Shown here piece by piece: positions 7,986-14,478 of a stretch of DNA of 27,069 nucleotides. Origin of the DNA: an uncultured Collinsella sp. Its GTDB lineage: Bacteria > Actinomycetota > Coriobacteriia > Coriobacteriales > Coriobacteriaceae. The notes under the pieces are model-generated. The model was not told where the DNA came from. It saw nothing but the letters and a program-made list of their open reading frames with translations, and made no database searches. The position numbers were made by a program, and so were the translations under genes. Numbering within the stretch: the stretch's first letter is position 1; each line of letters starts with the position of its first letter. Location: NCBI GenBank assembly GCA_900756725.1, contig CAAELJ010000089.1, positions 1 to 27,069 of the forward strand, read 5' to 3'.

Positions 7986-9692
7986 CTACGAGCGCAGTGT
8001 AATTTTATCGCGCAGCGACTTGAGGTCTTCGGTGACGGTGCGGTCTTCCTGGATCATCTTCTGGACCTTTTTGTAACTCGTGCTGACGGTCGAGTGGTTG
8101 CGGTTGCCAAATTCGGCGCCCACCGCCGTGGTCGTCATCTCGCACATCTCGATGGCCAGGTAGATAGCGATATGGCGGGCTTTGGCTATGTTGGCGTTGC
8201 GGCGCGGACCGATGAGCTCCTCGTGCGTCACGCCGTACTGCTCTTCAATGACAGACTGGACCGTCTGCACGTTGATCTTTTTGGCCGACGTATCGAAGTA
8301 CTGGCTTGCGATGGCGTCGATGTCGTCGAAACTGAGCTCGCTGCCCTCGCGTTCGCGGTCTCCTGCCTCGCCGGCGCAGCGTTCGCAGAAGCTCTCGAGT
8401 TCGCGGATGTTGGTTCCCGAGACTTCTGCCATGTGCTTAAAGTGCTCGTCGGTCAGATGCCCACCATCGCCGCCATAGGCCGCCAGCAGCGAGTCGTCAC
8501 CCGCCTCGGGTGCGGCGGCTATCGTGTTCTCGTAGTAGCGCTGCAAGATCTTGTATTTCATCTCGTAGCTGGGCTCCGCCACCAAACAGAGCATACCGGC
8601 ATTAAAACGGCTGGTAAGGCGCTCGTCCATGCTTAGGTCTTTGGGCGCACGGTCGGCTGCGATGACGACTTTTTTGTTGTTGCGGATAAACTCGTCCATG
8701 AGCTGGAAGAAGTAGTCCACGCTCGCGCGCTTGCCGATGATGTTTTGAATGTCGTCGATGATGAGCACGTCCACGTCGTGGTATGCCTGCATGATGGGGG
8801 CGTTGCTCTTCTTTTGGCGGTCGAACTCCGTCATCAGGTCATCGAGGTACGCCTGTGAGTTGGCGTACTTTACCTTGATCTCGGGCGACTTTTCGGCGAG
8901 TTCGTTTTTGATGGCGAGCAGCAGATGGGTCTTGCCCAGCCCCGATTTGCCATAGATGAACAGGGATGTGCATGTGCCGCGTTCGTCCGCGAGCGCGGCA
9001 AACTTGAGGGCCGAGCGATAGGCATGGCTGTTTTCTGGGCCGTAGACAAAGTTTTCGAAGGTGAATTTCGAGTTGGCCGCGAGCGGCGCGCCATCGGTGT
9101 TCTGCTCGATCGGTGCCGCAGCTGCGGGGACGCTCGTGGGCGATGTGGAGGCTGGTTTTGCACTCTTTGCAGGCGCCCCGCCCTTCATCTGGTTCATCAT
9201 GCGGCGGAAATCGTCGGCCGAAAGCGTGTTTTTGATTGCGATGCCCGAATCCTCGCCTGGTGTTGCGTCGTGCGCGATAGGCATGTGTGTGGCAGCGGAC
9301 ATAGGAATTGCTGCCGTTGGTGCGGCGGGCATGGTTTCACGGGAAACATCGCCGATTTGGTGCTCGGGAGCCGACACTGTGGTGGTAGCTGGTGCCGCCG
9401 GGGGGACGACGGGTGCCGCGGGTGCGGCGTTATCTGCCGCGGAGCCCTGTGGTGCCACGATGTTGAGCGCAATCGGTGCAAAGGCGATCTCTTCCAGGTA
9501 CGCCTCGATGGTCGGCTGATGCTTTTTAAGCTGAGCGATGGCAAATCGTGAGGGGGCCTCAATCGTCAAGGTGTCCTCGGTCAGGCTCACGGCGCGCGAT
9601 TGCCCCAGCATGTTGATGAGGCGCGCATCTTGGCCGTCGCGCTGGCAAAAGGCGATGGCATCCCCCAGGATGATGCTTGCTTCCTCGTCCAC
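7986..9692 (-). CDS. dnaA: Chromosomal replication initiator protein DnaA
   Basis: DnaA is the AAA+ initiator that binds origin boxes, forms an ATP-dependent filament and opens oriC. Of its 568 residues, 1-80 form domain I. A long Ala/Pro-rich linker (about 80-205) is domain II. The AAA+ domain follows, with Walker A GKSGLGKT at 248-255, Walker B VLIIDD at 309-314 and the RLTSRF segment at 358-363. Domain IV carries the DNA-recognition motif FGNRNHSTV at 528-536. The family norm there is FGGRDH[TS]TV, so the residue matching E. coli Asp433 is Asn532. The GTG start has a GGGAG ribosome site about 6 nt upstream and lies 15 bp after the GHKL gene stop. That is unusual, because dnaA is normally first in its transcript. 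The linker DNA contains a degenerate parS-like sequence at 9333-9348. Confidence 0.98.
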   Translation of the reverse strand: MDEEASIILGDAIAFCQRDGQDARLINMLGQSRAVSLTEDTLTIEAPSRFAIAQLKKHQPTIEAYLEEIAFAPIALNIVAPQGSAADNAAPAAPVVPPAAPATTTVSAPEHQIGDVSRETMPAAPTAAIPMSAATHMPIAHDATPGEDSGIAIKNTLSADDFRRMMNQMKGGAPAKSAKPASTSPTSVPAAAAPIEQNTDGAPLAANSKFTFENFVYGPENSHAYRSALKFAALADERGTCTSLFIYGKSGLGKTHLLLAIKNELAEKSPEIKVKYANSQAYLDDLMTEFDRQKKSNAPIMQAYHDVDVLIIDDIQNIIGKRASVDYFFQLMDEFIRNNKKVVIAADRAPKDLSMDERLTSRFNAGMLCLVAEPSYEMKYKILQRYYENTIAAAPEAGDDSLLAAYGGDGGHLTDEHFKHMAEVSGTNIRELESFCERCAGEAGDREREGSELSFDDIDAIASQYFDTSAKKINVQTVQSVIEEQYGVTHEELIGPRRNANIAKARHIAIYLAIEMCEMTTTAVGAEFGNRNHSTVSTSYKKVQKMIQEDRTVTEDLKSLRDKITLRS

Positions 9693-9707
9693 TGTTTCTC
9701 CCGTTCC

Positions 9708-11036
9708 TTAAGCCTGAGCCCGCACGCGAGCGCTTCCAATTTCGGTCAGATGGTATTTCTGCCCATGTTTGACCACCAAGCCCGCCTGTGCCAAATCGTT
9801 GAGCGTGCGCGACCAGGTGGGTGCGGAGTTTCCAAACGCCCGCGCCAAGTCCGTTGCGCCGCACTCTTGATGTTGGGCTAGATACCCCAATGCAGCGGTG
9901 CCGCGTTCGCTTACAAACACGTCCGACTGCGGTTGTGCGTATTGATTCGCCGCACTAGGATACATCATTTGAGCTGCTGGTTGTTGAGAACTCTGTATGG
10001 GCGGCAACTGTTGTTGAAAACTTTGCGGCCACTGTTGGTAAGGCTGCGGCGGCATCTGCTGGGCCCAAGGGTTAAATTGCCCCTGCAGCATCTGCTGATA
10101 CGGCTGCTGATATCCCTGAGGATACTGCTGCGGATACGGCTGGGCATATCCCTGCTGCGGCATATATTGGGGAGGATACTCTTGGGGGTACGGTTGGTGG
10201 CCCATTTGCTGGACGTTTGGCATGGCCGCCGTCTGCTGCGCGACGCTTGTGTCCAGACCCGCCGAGCCTATGCCCTCCGGCATGTTTTGCACTGGGCTGC
10301 CCAGCGGTGTCTGGGGGTCTTGCATGGGAAAACTTCCAGGCTGCTGCATCTGCTGCGCCACGGGCTGCTGTGCAAACGTGCTGGATAGGGGATACGCCGG
10401 CTGCTCCGTCTCGGGGCGCACGGCGGCCCCTCGCCCTCCGGCGCGCTCGATTTCCTGCACGCGCTTGGGGTTCAGGCTTACCGTGACCACGGTGCCGTTG
10501 CCCATGTTGTCCTCGATGGATACAGCGCCGCCGGCGTTTTCCAGGTACTCCTGCACCATGGGAAACCCGGCTCCGGTTCCGCGGATGTATCGCTTCATGT
10601 TGCTGTTTGCGCTGGTAACGCCAAAGTCGAACGCGCGCTCCTTGTCGTCGATCCCCGGTCCTTGGTCTGCGAATCGGATGGTGTCGCCGCCGTCTAGGAT
10701 CGAGATGATGGGCTCTGCAAAGTGGGCGTGGATAAAGTTTTCGACAATCTCGCGGATAACCATGAGCGAGATGTGCCCGCCCTGTTCTTTCATGCACTGG
10801 TAGACGGTGTTGGTTGTCTCTTCCAGATAGGTGCGCACGTCCTTAGGTTCGATGACGATGACGCGCGGCGTCGACAGCATGTCGTCATAGACCGCGATGC
10901 GTGCGGCATACATGGCAGTCTGCGTTTTCGCAGCGGCCTGCTCTTCCTCGCCACGCTTTTCGCGCACGCCGGTGATGTGCTCGTTGTCGGGTGCCGGGTC
11001 TCCGGAATCGACCATGGTGTAAAAGTCGTCAGACAT
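9708..11036 (-). CDS. GHKL ATPase with Q/P/Y-rich linker and C-terminal winged helix; origin-proximal, function unknown
   Basis: This 442-residue protein joins three parts. Residues about 55-190 are a GHKL (HATPase_c) domain: N-box REIVENFIHAH with E96 and N100, G1 box DQGPGID at 124-130, G2 loop GTGAGF at 153-158. There is no dimerisation or His-phosphorylation domain and no membrane segment, so it resembles SpoIIAB/RsbW-type anti-sigma kinases more than a sensor kinase. Residues about 221-370 are low complexity (44 Gln, 27 Pro and 11 Tyr by hand count). Residues about 372-442 look like a MarR-type winged helix (SERGTAALGYLA, ATDLARAFG, TWSRTLNDLAQAGLV). It is the first gene left of the upstream origin half and ends 15 bp before dnaA. 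A role in regulating dnaA or sensing nucleotides at the origin is inference. The ATG at 11036 has only a weak ribosome site. Confidence 0.8.
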   Translation of the reverse strand: MSDDFYTMVDSGDPAPDNEHITGVREKRGEEEQAAAKTQTAMYAARIAVYDDMLSTPRVIVIEPKDVRTYLEETTNTVYQCMKEQGGHISLMVIREIVENFIHAHFAEPIISILDGGDTIRFADQGPGIDDKERAFDFGVTSANSNMKRYIRGTGAGFPMVQEYLENAGGAVSIEDNMGNGTVVTVSLNPKRVQEIERAGGRGAAVRPETEQPAYPLSSTFAQQPVAQQMQQPGSFPMQDPQTPLGSPVQNMPEGIGSAGLDTSVAQQTAAMPNVQQMGHQPYPQEYPPQYMPQQGYAQPYPQQYPQGYQQPYQQMLQGQFNPWAQQMPPQPYQQWPQSFQQQLPPIQSSQQPAAQMMYPSAANQYAQPQSDVFVSERGTAALGYLAQHQECGATDLARAFGNSAPTWSRTLNDLAQAGLVVKHGQKYHLTEIGSARVRAQA

Positions 11037-11279
11037 GCCGCTCGCAATCTTTCAAAAGGTTTCGAACAAATAGTAGCTCACCGTGCAATGTTTCTCATCT
11101 TTCGACAACTTTTCAAAACCTGTTGAAAACTTTGGAAAACAGGCGAAAAGTTCTCAACATTGCCAACATGACCTGTCGAAAACTCGATGAAATATCGTGA
11201 AAAGTTGTAATGCGGCGCAAATTTCGGTTGAGCTTATGGGGGAACCGTGTGAACTACGCAACCTTTTACCTTTGATTTC

Positions 11280-11309
11280 TTGACATTTGAACATTGATTT
11301 CCCTACAAT
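11280..11309 (+). promoter_or_regulatory. Promoter of the rpmH operon
   Basis: A perfect -35 box TTGACA (11280-11285) and a -10 box TACAAT (11304-11309) are separated by 18 bp. They lie about 70 bp ahead of the rpmH start and directly after the DnaA-box-like cluster, so DnaA could influence this promoter (inference). Confidence 0.8.
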
Positions 11310-11367
11310 CTTCAAGCTCACGTGTCTATATCTGCGTCCGCGCTCCCGCGGACACTCGAAATGCAGC

Positions 11368-11373
11368 AGGAGG
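11368..11373 (+). promoter_or_regulatory. Ribosome binding site that fixes the rpmH start
   Basis: AGGAGG lies 8 nt before the ATG at 11382. It excludes an in-frame upstream ATG at 11322 that would add 20 unrelated residues. Confidence 0.85.
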
Positions 11374-11381
11374 AACTTAAG

Positions 11382-11516
11382 ATGAAGCGTACGTATCAGC
11401 CTAATAAGCGTAAGCGTGCCAAGACCCATGGCTTCCGTGCCCGTATGGCCACCAAGGGTGGTCGTGCCGTGCTCGCCCGTCGCCGCGCCAAGGGCCGCAA
11501 GCGTCTCACTGTCTAG
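11382..11516 (+). CDS. rpmH: 50S ribosomal protein L34
   Basis: This 44-residue, very basic protein of the large ribosomal subunit begins MKRTYQPNKRKRAKTHGF and ends in an Arg/Lys-rich tail, at the exact family length. It is the first gene of the rightward unit rpmH-rnpA-yidD-yidC-jag, the usual neighbour of oriC in many bacteria. It has a near-consensus promoter and a strong AGGAGG ribosome site, as expected for a highly expressed gene. Confidence 0.98.
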   Translation: MKRTYQPNKRKRAKTHGFRARMATKGGRAVLARRRAKGRKRLTV

Positions 11517-11536
11517 CAGCGATACACACATCTCGC

Positions 11537-11875
11537 ATGAAGACTATTAAGTCTCGGCAAGATTTCGAGCATGTGTTCAGTCAGGGGCGTCGTTTCAATC
11601 ACCCTCTGATTCGAATGACCATATGTGAATCGGTTGGCGAAGGCGACTCCGGAAGGGTCGCCTTCGTTGGTGCTAAACGGCTCGGTTGCGCAGTCGTGCG
11701 CAACCGTTCTAAGCGTGTGATGCGCGAGGCCGCCCGCAGCTGCGGATTTCCCGTTGCGGGTTATGACATCATCTTGTTCGCTACTCCCAAGACGAGGATC
11801 TCTTCGCCTCAGGAGATGGACAAGGCATTGCGTTCGCTTATGAAACGCGCCGGCGTTGCCGGGGAGGAGCGATGA
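11537..11875 (+). CDS. rnpA: Ribonuclease P protein component
   Basis: RnpA binds the catalytic RNase P RNA and helps it remove the 5' leader of precursor tRNAs. The 112 residues have the family length and the diagnostic basic motif RNRSKRVMREA at 55-65. The ATG lies 20 bp after rpmH and lacks a clear ribosome site, so translation may depend on readthrough from rpmH. The stop overlaps the yidD start by 4 bp (ATGA). Confidence 0.96.
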   Translation: MKTIKSRQDFEHVFSQGRRFNHPLIRMTICESVGEGDSGRVAFVGAKRLGCAVVRNRSKRVMREAARSCGFPVAGYDIILFATPKTRISSPQEMDKALRSLMKRAGVAGEER

Positions 11876-12096
11876 GCAATCACGTTTTGCGACGTGTTGC
11901 CATCGCTCCTATTCGCATATATCAACAGGTTATTTCGCCCTTATTGCCTGACGCCTGCATTTATTACCCAACGTGCTCGCAATATGCCGTTCAGGCGATT
12001 GAGAAGTACGGTGTTTTGAGAGGCTGCTGGCTTGCCGTGAGGCGCATCGCTCGCTGCAATCCCCTGCACGTCGGCGGTTATGACCCTGTGCCCTAG
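11872..12096 (+). CDS. yidD: Membrane protein insertion efficiency factor YidD
   Basis: YidD is a small membrane-associated protein that helps YidC-dependent insertion of membrane proteins. The 74 residues carry the family core IYQQVISPLLP, YYPTCSQYAVQAIEKYG and the ARCNPLHVGGYDPVP ending. Its start is coupled to rnpA through a 4-bp ATGA overlap, and it is followed by yidC after 29 bp, its normal functional partner. Confidence 0.97.
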   Translation: MSNHVLRRVAIAPIRIYQQVISPLLPDACIYYPTCSQYAVQAIEKYGVLRGCWLAVRRIARCNPLHVGGYDPVP

Positions 12097-12125
12097 CGGG
12101 CACTCGCTATCGGAGGAAAACTTAC

Positions 12126-12896
12126 ATGTGGGATTGGATCGTTAACATCCTTTTCGAGCTGCTCAAGCTCATCCAGACCTTTGCGGTCGACTGGGGCCTG
12201 TCCATCATCATCCTGGTGGTCATCATCCGTCTGCTGCTGACGCCGCTCATGCTCAAGTCGACCAAGTCGACGGCTCGCATGCAGGTGCTGCAGCCTAAGA
12301 TGCTCGAGATCCAGGAGCGCTATGCCGACGATCCCCAGCGTCAGGCCGAGGAGATGCAGAAGTTCTACAGCGAGAACAAGTTCAACCCCATGGCTGGTTG
12401 TCTGCCGCTGTTGATCCAGATGCCTGTCCTGTTCGCCCTGTTTACGCTGCTGCGTAACCTGCCGCAGTACTTTAGCGACGGCACGTTCTCGTTCTTCAAC
12501 ATCCTGCCTGACCTTACCACCACGCCGAGCGCTTCTTTTGCCGATGGCTTTATGGTTGCGCTGCCTGCACTGGTTTGCCTGATTCTGTTCGCTGTCTTGA
12601 CCCTGATTCCGCAGCTGTATATGTCTCGCAATCAGACCGGTCAGCAGGCCCAGAGCATGCGCATGATGGCCGTCGTCATGACCGTCATGATGCTTTGGAT
12701 GGGCTGGAGCCTGCCCGTCGGCGTTCTGCTGTACTACGATGTGTCTTCTGCCTGGCAGGTTATCCAGCAGATCTTCGTGACGCAGAAGGTTATCGACAAG
12801 GCTAAGGCCGATGAGGAGGAGCGCCTCAAGAACGCTCCGCTGCAGGTCGAGGTTACCCGTCGCGAGAAGAAGCCGCGTCCGCACAAGAAGAAGTAG
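12126..12896 (+). CDS. yidC: Membrane protein insertase YidC
   Basis: YidC/Oxa1 inserts proteins into the cytoplasmic membrane alone or with SecYEG. The 256 residues are the short Gram-positive form without the large periplasmic domain, and no lipobox cysteine is visible. Hydrophobic segments lie at about 24-42, 92-112, 136-160 and 178-205. The conserved hydrophilic-groove arginine is R35 in VVIIRLLLTP. A coiled, charged cytoplasmic loop (about 45-85) follows the first segment, and the tail is strongly basic (RREKKPRPHKKK), as expected for ribosome contact. A GGAGG ribosome site lies shortly upstream. Confidence 0.96.
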   Translation: MWDWIVNILFELLKLIQTFAVDWGLSIIILVVIIRLLLTPLMLKSTKSTARMQVLQPKMLEIQERYADDPQRQAEEMQKFYSENKFNPMAGCLPLLIQMPVLFALFTLLRNLPQYFSDGTFSFFNILPDLTTTPSASFADGFMVALPALVCLILFAVLTLIPQLYMSRNQTGQQAQSMRMMAVVMTVMMLWMGWSLPVGVLLYYDVSSAWQVIQQIFVTQKVIDKAKADEEERLKNAPLQVEVTRREKKPRPHKKK

Positions 12897-12940
12897 TGGG
12901 ATAGTATTCTTATTTAGGTACCTAACTTTTGGAGTTCGTT

Positions 12941-13510
12941 ATGTCTGAAGAGATCGTCGAGGATATGCTTGAGGAGGTTGCCCCGCGGGTCGCGGGCGAT
13001 TATCCCGAGATTGCACAGCGTTACAAGGCTGGTGAAGAGCTGACCGATGAGGAGCTCGACACCATTGCCGATGTGGCTATTTCCATTCTGCGTTCCATCC
13101 TTTCGCACTTCGATGCGGCGAACTCACCCATCGATGAGTATGAGGGTGACGAGGGCGAGTTGATCCTGGACGTAACTGCTCCTGATCTTGCTGTTCTCAT
13201 TGGCCGTCATGGACGTACCCTCGATGCTCTTCAAGTTATGTTCTCCCTGTTGGTGAGTCGCAAGCTTGGCTTTAGGTATCCGGTCGTCGTCGACGTCGAA
13301 GGTTATAAGAGCCGTCGACAGGACAAGGTTGCTTCTATGGCCCAGTCCGCTGCCGAGCGCGCTATTCGCACTCATAAAAGTGTTTCCTTGCCGCCTATGA
13401 ATGCCTACGAACGTCGACTGGTTCATATTGCCCTTCGTGGTAACGATGCTGTCGACACGCATTCTGAGGGCTCTGACCCCGATCGCCATGTTGTGATTGT
13501 TGCTCGATAA
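12941..13510 (+). CDS. jag: Jag/KhpB-type RNA-binding protein (KH and R3H domains)
   Basis: Jag (KhpB) binds RNA and in Gram-positive bacteria is linked to cell division and sRNA control. I chose the ATG at 12941 because TGGAG lies 6 nt upstream; an in-frame TTG at 12929 would add four residues. The 189-residue protein has an acidic N-terminus (1-70) instead of the usual Jag_N domain. A KH domain with the GxxG loop GRHG at 88-91 follows, then an R3H domain with R148-x3-H152 in YERRLVHIALRG. It closes the rpmH operon, directly before a terminator, and keeps the usual linkage with yidC. Confidence 0.93.
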   Translation: MSEEIVEDMLEEVAPRVAGDYPEIAQRYKAGEELTDEELDTIADVAISILRSILSHFDAANSPIDEYEGDEGELILDVTAPDLAVLIGRHGRTLDALQVMFSLLVSRKLGFRYPVVVDVEGYKSRRQDKVASMAQSAAERAIRTHKSVSLPPMNAYERRLVHIALRGNDAVDTHSEGSDPDRHVVIVAR

Positions 13511-13528
13511 TCTTCTCGAGTCTATGCT

Positions 13529-13560
13529 AAGGGGACGTGGTTTCCACGTCCCCTTTTTTT
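13529..13560 (+). terminator. Rho-independent terminator after jag
   Basis: A perfect GC-rich 10-bp stem (13531-13540 with 13544-13553) around TTT is followed by seven T. It ends the rpmH-jag operon and insulates rsmG, which begins 47 bp later. Confidence 0.95.
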
Positions 13561-13593
13561 GTCAAAAGTTCTCGATACACTGATTTTTGTCAG

Positions 13594-13600
13594 AAAGGAG
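13594..13600 (+). promoter_or_regulatory. Ribosome binding site that fixes the rsmG start
   Basis: AAAGGAG lies 6 nt before the TTG at 13607. The longer reading from 13559 would begin inside the T tract of the preceding terminator and is therefore unlikely. Confidence 0.75.
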
Positions 13601-13606
13601 CTTCTG

Positions 13607-14344
13607 TTGTTTGTACTTACTGATCAGCAGACTGACGAGATGCTCAGCCGTCTAACTTCCTATTGCAAAGAGTATTCCTTGAGCGTAACTGATGCTGAGC
13701 TGAGGAAATGTATCCAGCATTTGGATTTGGTTCTGGAAACAAATAAGACAACCAATCTCACTCGTATTCTTAACGTTGAAGATGCTGCGGTACTTCATAT
13801 CCTCGACTCACTTGTTTTGCTTCCTTATGTCAATAAGGCTCCTGATGGAGCTTTGCTCGATATGGGAACAGGCGCAGGCTTCCCTGGTATTCCATTAACG
13901 ATAACCACGCATCGTAAAGCTACTTATATTGACTCTGTTGGCAAAAAGGTTGATGCTGTCAATTCTTTTGTTCATGCTCTCGGATTGAAATATGGTCATG
14001 CAGTCCATGATCGCCTTGAAGAATATGCTCGAAGCCATAAGAAGCAGTTCTCTGTCGTAACCGCCCGCGCGCTGGCCCCTCTACCGATTCTTGTTGAGTA
14101 TGCGGCTCCGTATCTCAAAGATGGAGGGTTATTTGTTATCACGAAGGGCAATCCATCTGATGAGGAGCTTGCTTCCGGCATGTCGGCCGCTAAGATCTGT
14201 GGCTTCACTTTGCTTCTGAATGACTCAATCGATTTGCCAGAGGGCTTGGGCCACAGGGAGTTCATTGTTCTTAAGAAGAGTCATCCAGCATCCGTTTCAT
14301 TGCCTCGTGCAAATGGCATGGCAAAGAAGAATCCGCTTGCCTAG
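13607..14344 (+). CDS. rsmG: 16S rRNA (guanine-527-N7)-methyltransferase RsmG
   Basis: RsmG (GidB) methylates N7 of G527 in 16S rRNA using S-adenosylmethionine; its loss gives low-level streptomycin resistance. From the TTG at 13607 the protein has 245 residues, close to the family norm. The SAM-binding motif LLDMGTGAGFPGIPL lies at 83-97. Further family features are NLTRI near 50, HILDSL near 64 and VVTARALAPL in the catalytic half. It is followed by three parS sites and parAB, its usual neighbours. The gene is clearly AT-richer than the left arm. Confidence 0.95.
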   Translation: MFVLTDQQTDEMLSRLTSYCKEYSLSVTDAELRKCIQHLDLVLETNKTTNLTRILNVEDAAVLHILDSLVLLPYVNKAPDGALLDMGTGAGFPGIPLTITTHRKATYIDSVGKKVDAVNSFVHALGLKYGHAVHDRLEEYARSHKKQFSVVTARALAPLPILVEYAAPYLKDGGLFVITKGNPSDEELASGMSAAKICGFTLLLNDSIDLPEGLGHREFIVLKKSHPASVSLPRANGMAKKNPLA

Positions 14345-14345
14345 A

Positions 14346-14361
14346 TGTTTCACGTGAAACA
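14346..14361. promoter_or_regulatory. parS site 1
   Basis: TGTTTCACGTGAAACA is a perfect match to the ParB-binding consensus TGTTNCACGTGAAACA and is fully palindromic. It begins 2 nt after the rsmG stop codon. Confidence 0.95.
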
Positions 14362-14384
14362 TAATGGATACTAACAACTTGCAC

Positions 14385-14400
14385 TGTTTCACGTGAAACA
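14385..14400. promoter_or_regulatory. parS site 2
   Basis: This second perfect copy of the 16-bp parS palindrome starts 39 bp after the first one starts. Confidence 0.95.
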
Positions 14401-14423
14401 TGGCGGTTGATATCGAATCGGAA

Positions 14424-14439
14424 TGTTTCACGTGAAACA
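14424..14439. promoter_or_regulatory. parS site 3
   Basis: This third perfect copy again starts 39 bp after the previous one. The three sites lie directly ahead of parA and should nucleate ParB-CTP loading beside oriC. Confidence 0.95.
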
Positions 14440-14478
14440 TCCTCCGTTTGACAGCTTTAATACACACCAGGAGGGACC

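Larger units (their letters stand above)
11037..11381. other. Upstream half of oriC: cluster of DnaA-box-like repeats plus rpmH leader
   Basis: This 345-bp gap separates the divergent GHKL-dnaA and rpmH units. It holds a dense set of 9-mers related to TTTTCAACA: TTTCGAACA (11060-11068), TTTTCAAAA (11110-11118), TGTTGAAAA on the reverse (11121-11129), TTCTCAACA (11151-11159) and TGTCGAAAA on the reverse (11174-11182). The 14-mer at 11118-11131 is the exact reverse complement of 7960-7973 in the dnaA/dnaN gap. The switch of gene direction here, with genes on both sides running outward, supports an origin. The rpmH promoter occupies 11280-11309. No convincing ORF lies inside. Confidence 0.75.

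Noticed and set aside
6782..8002. 406-codon open frame on the plus strand across dnaN and the dnaA/dnaN gap
   Set aside because: It is antisense to dnaN and crosses origin DNA; its end is formed by non-coding sequence.
9960..10340. Repeated CTGCTG-like units as a possible CRISPR or tandem DNA repeat
   Set aside because: The units are irregular and follow the codon pattern of the Gln/Pro/Tyr-rich linker; no constant repeat and spacer structure exists.
11154..11531. 125-codon minus-strand frame opposite rpmH
   Set aside because: It is antisense to rpmH and its promoter, with no family resemblance.
13531..13553. parS-like look of the jag terminator stem (GGTTTCCACGT)
   Set aside because: The similarity covers only half a site and is explained by the GC-rich terminator hairpin.
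14448..14463. TTGACA at 14448 as a parA promoter
   Set aside because: A -10 box at proper spacing would fall in the ribosome site. The only TAATAC is 5 bp away, so I could not build a promoter.
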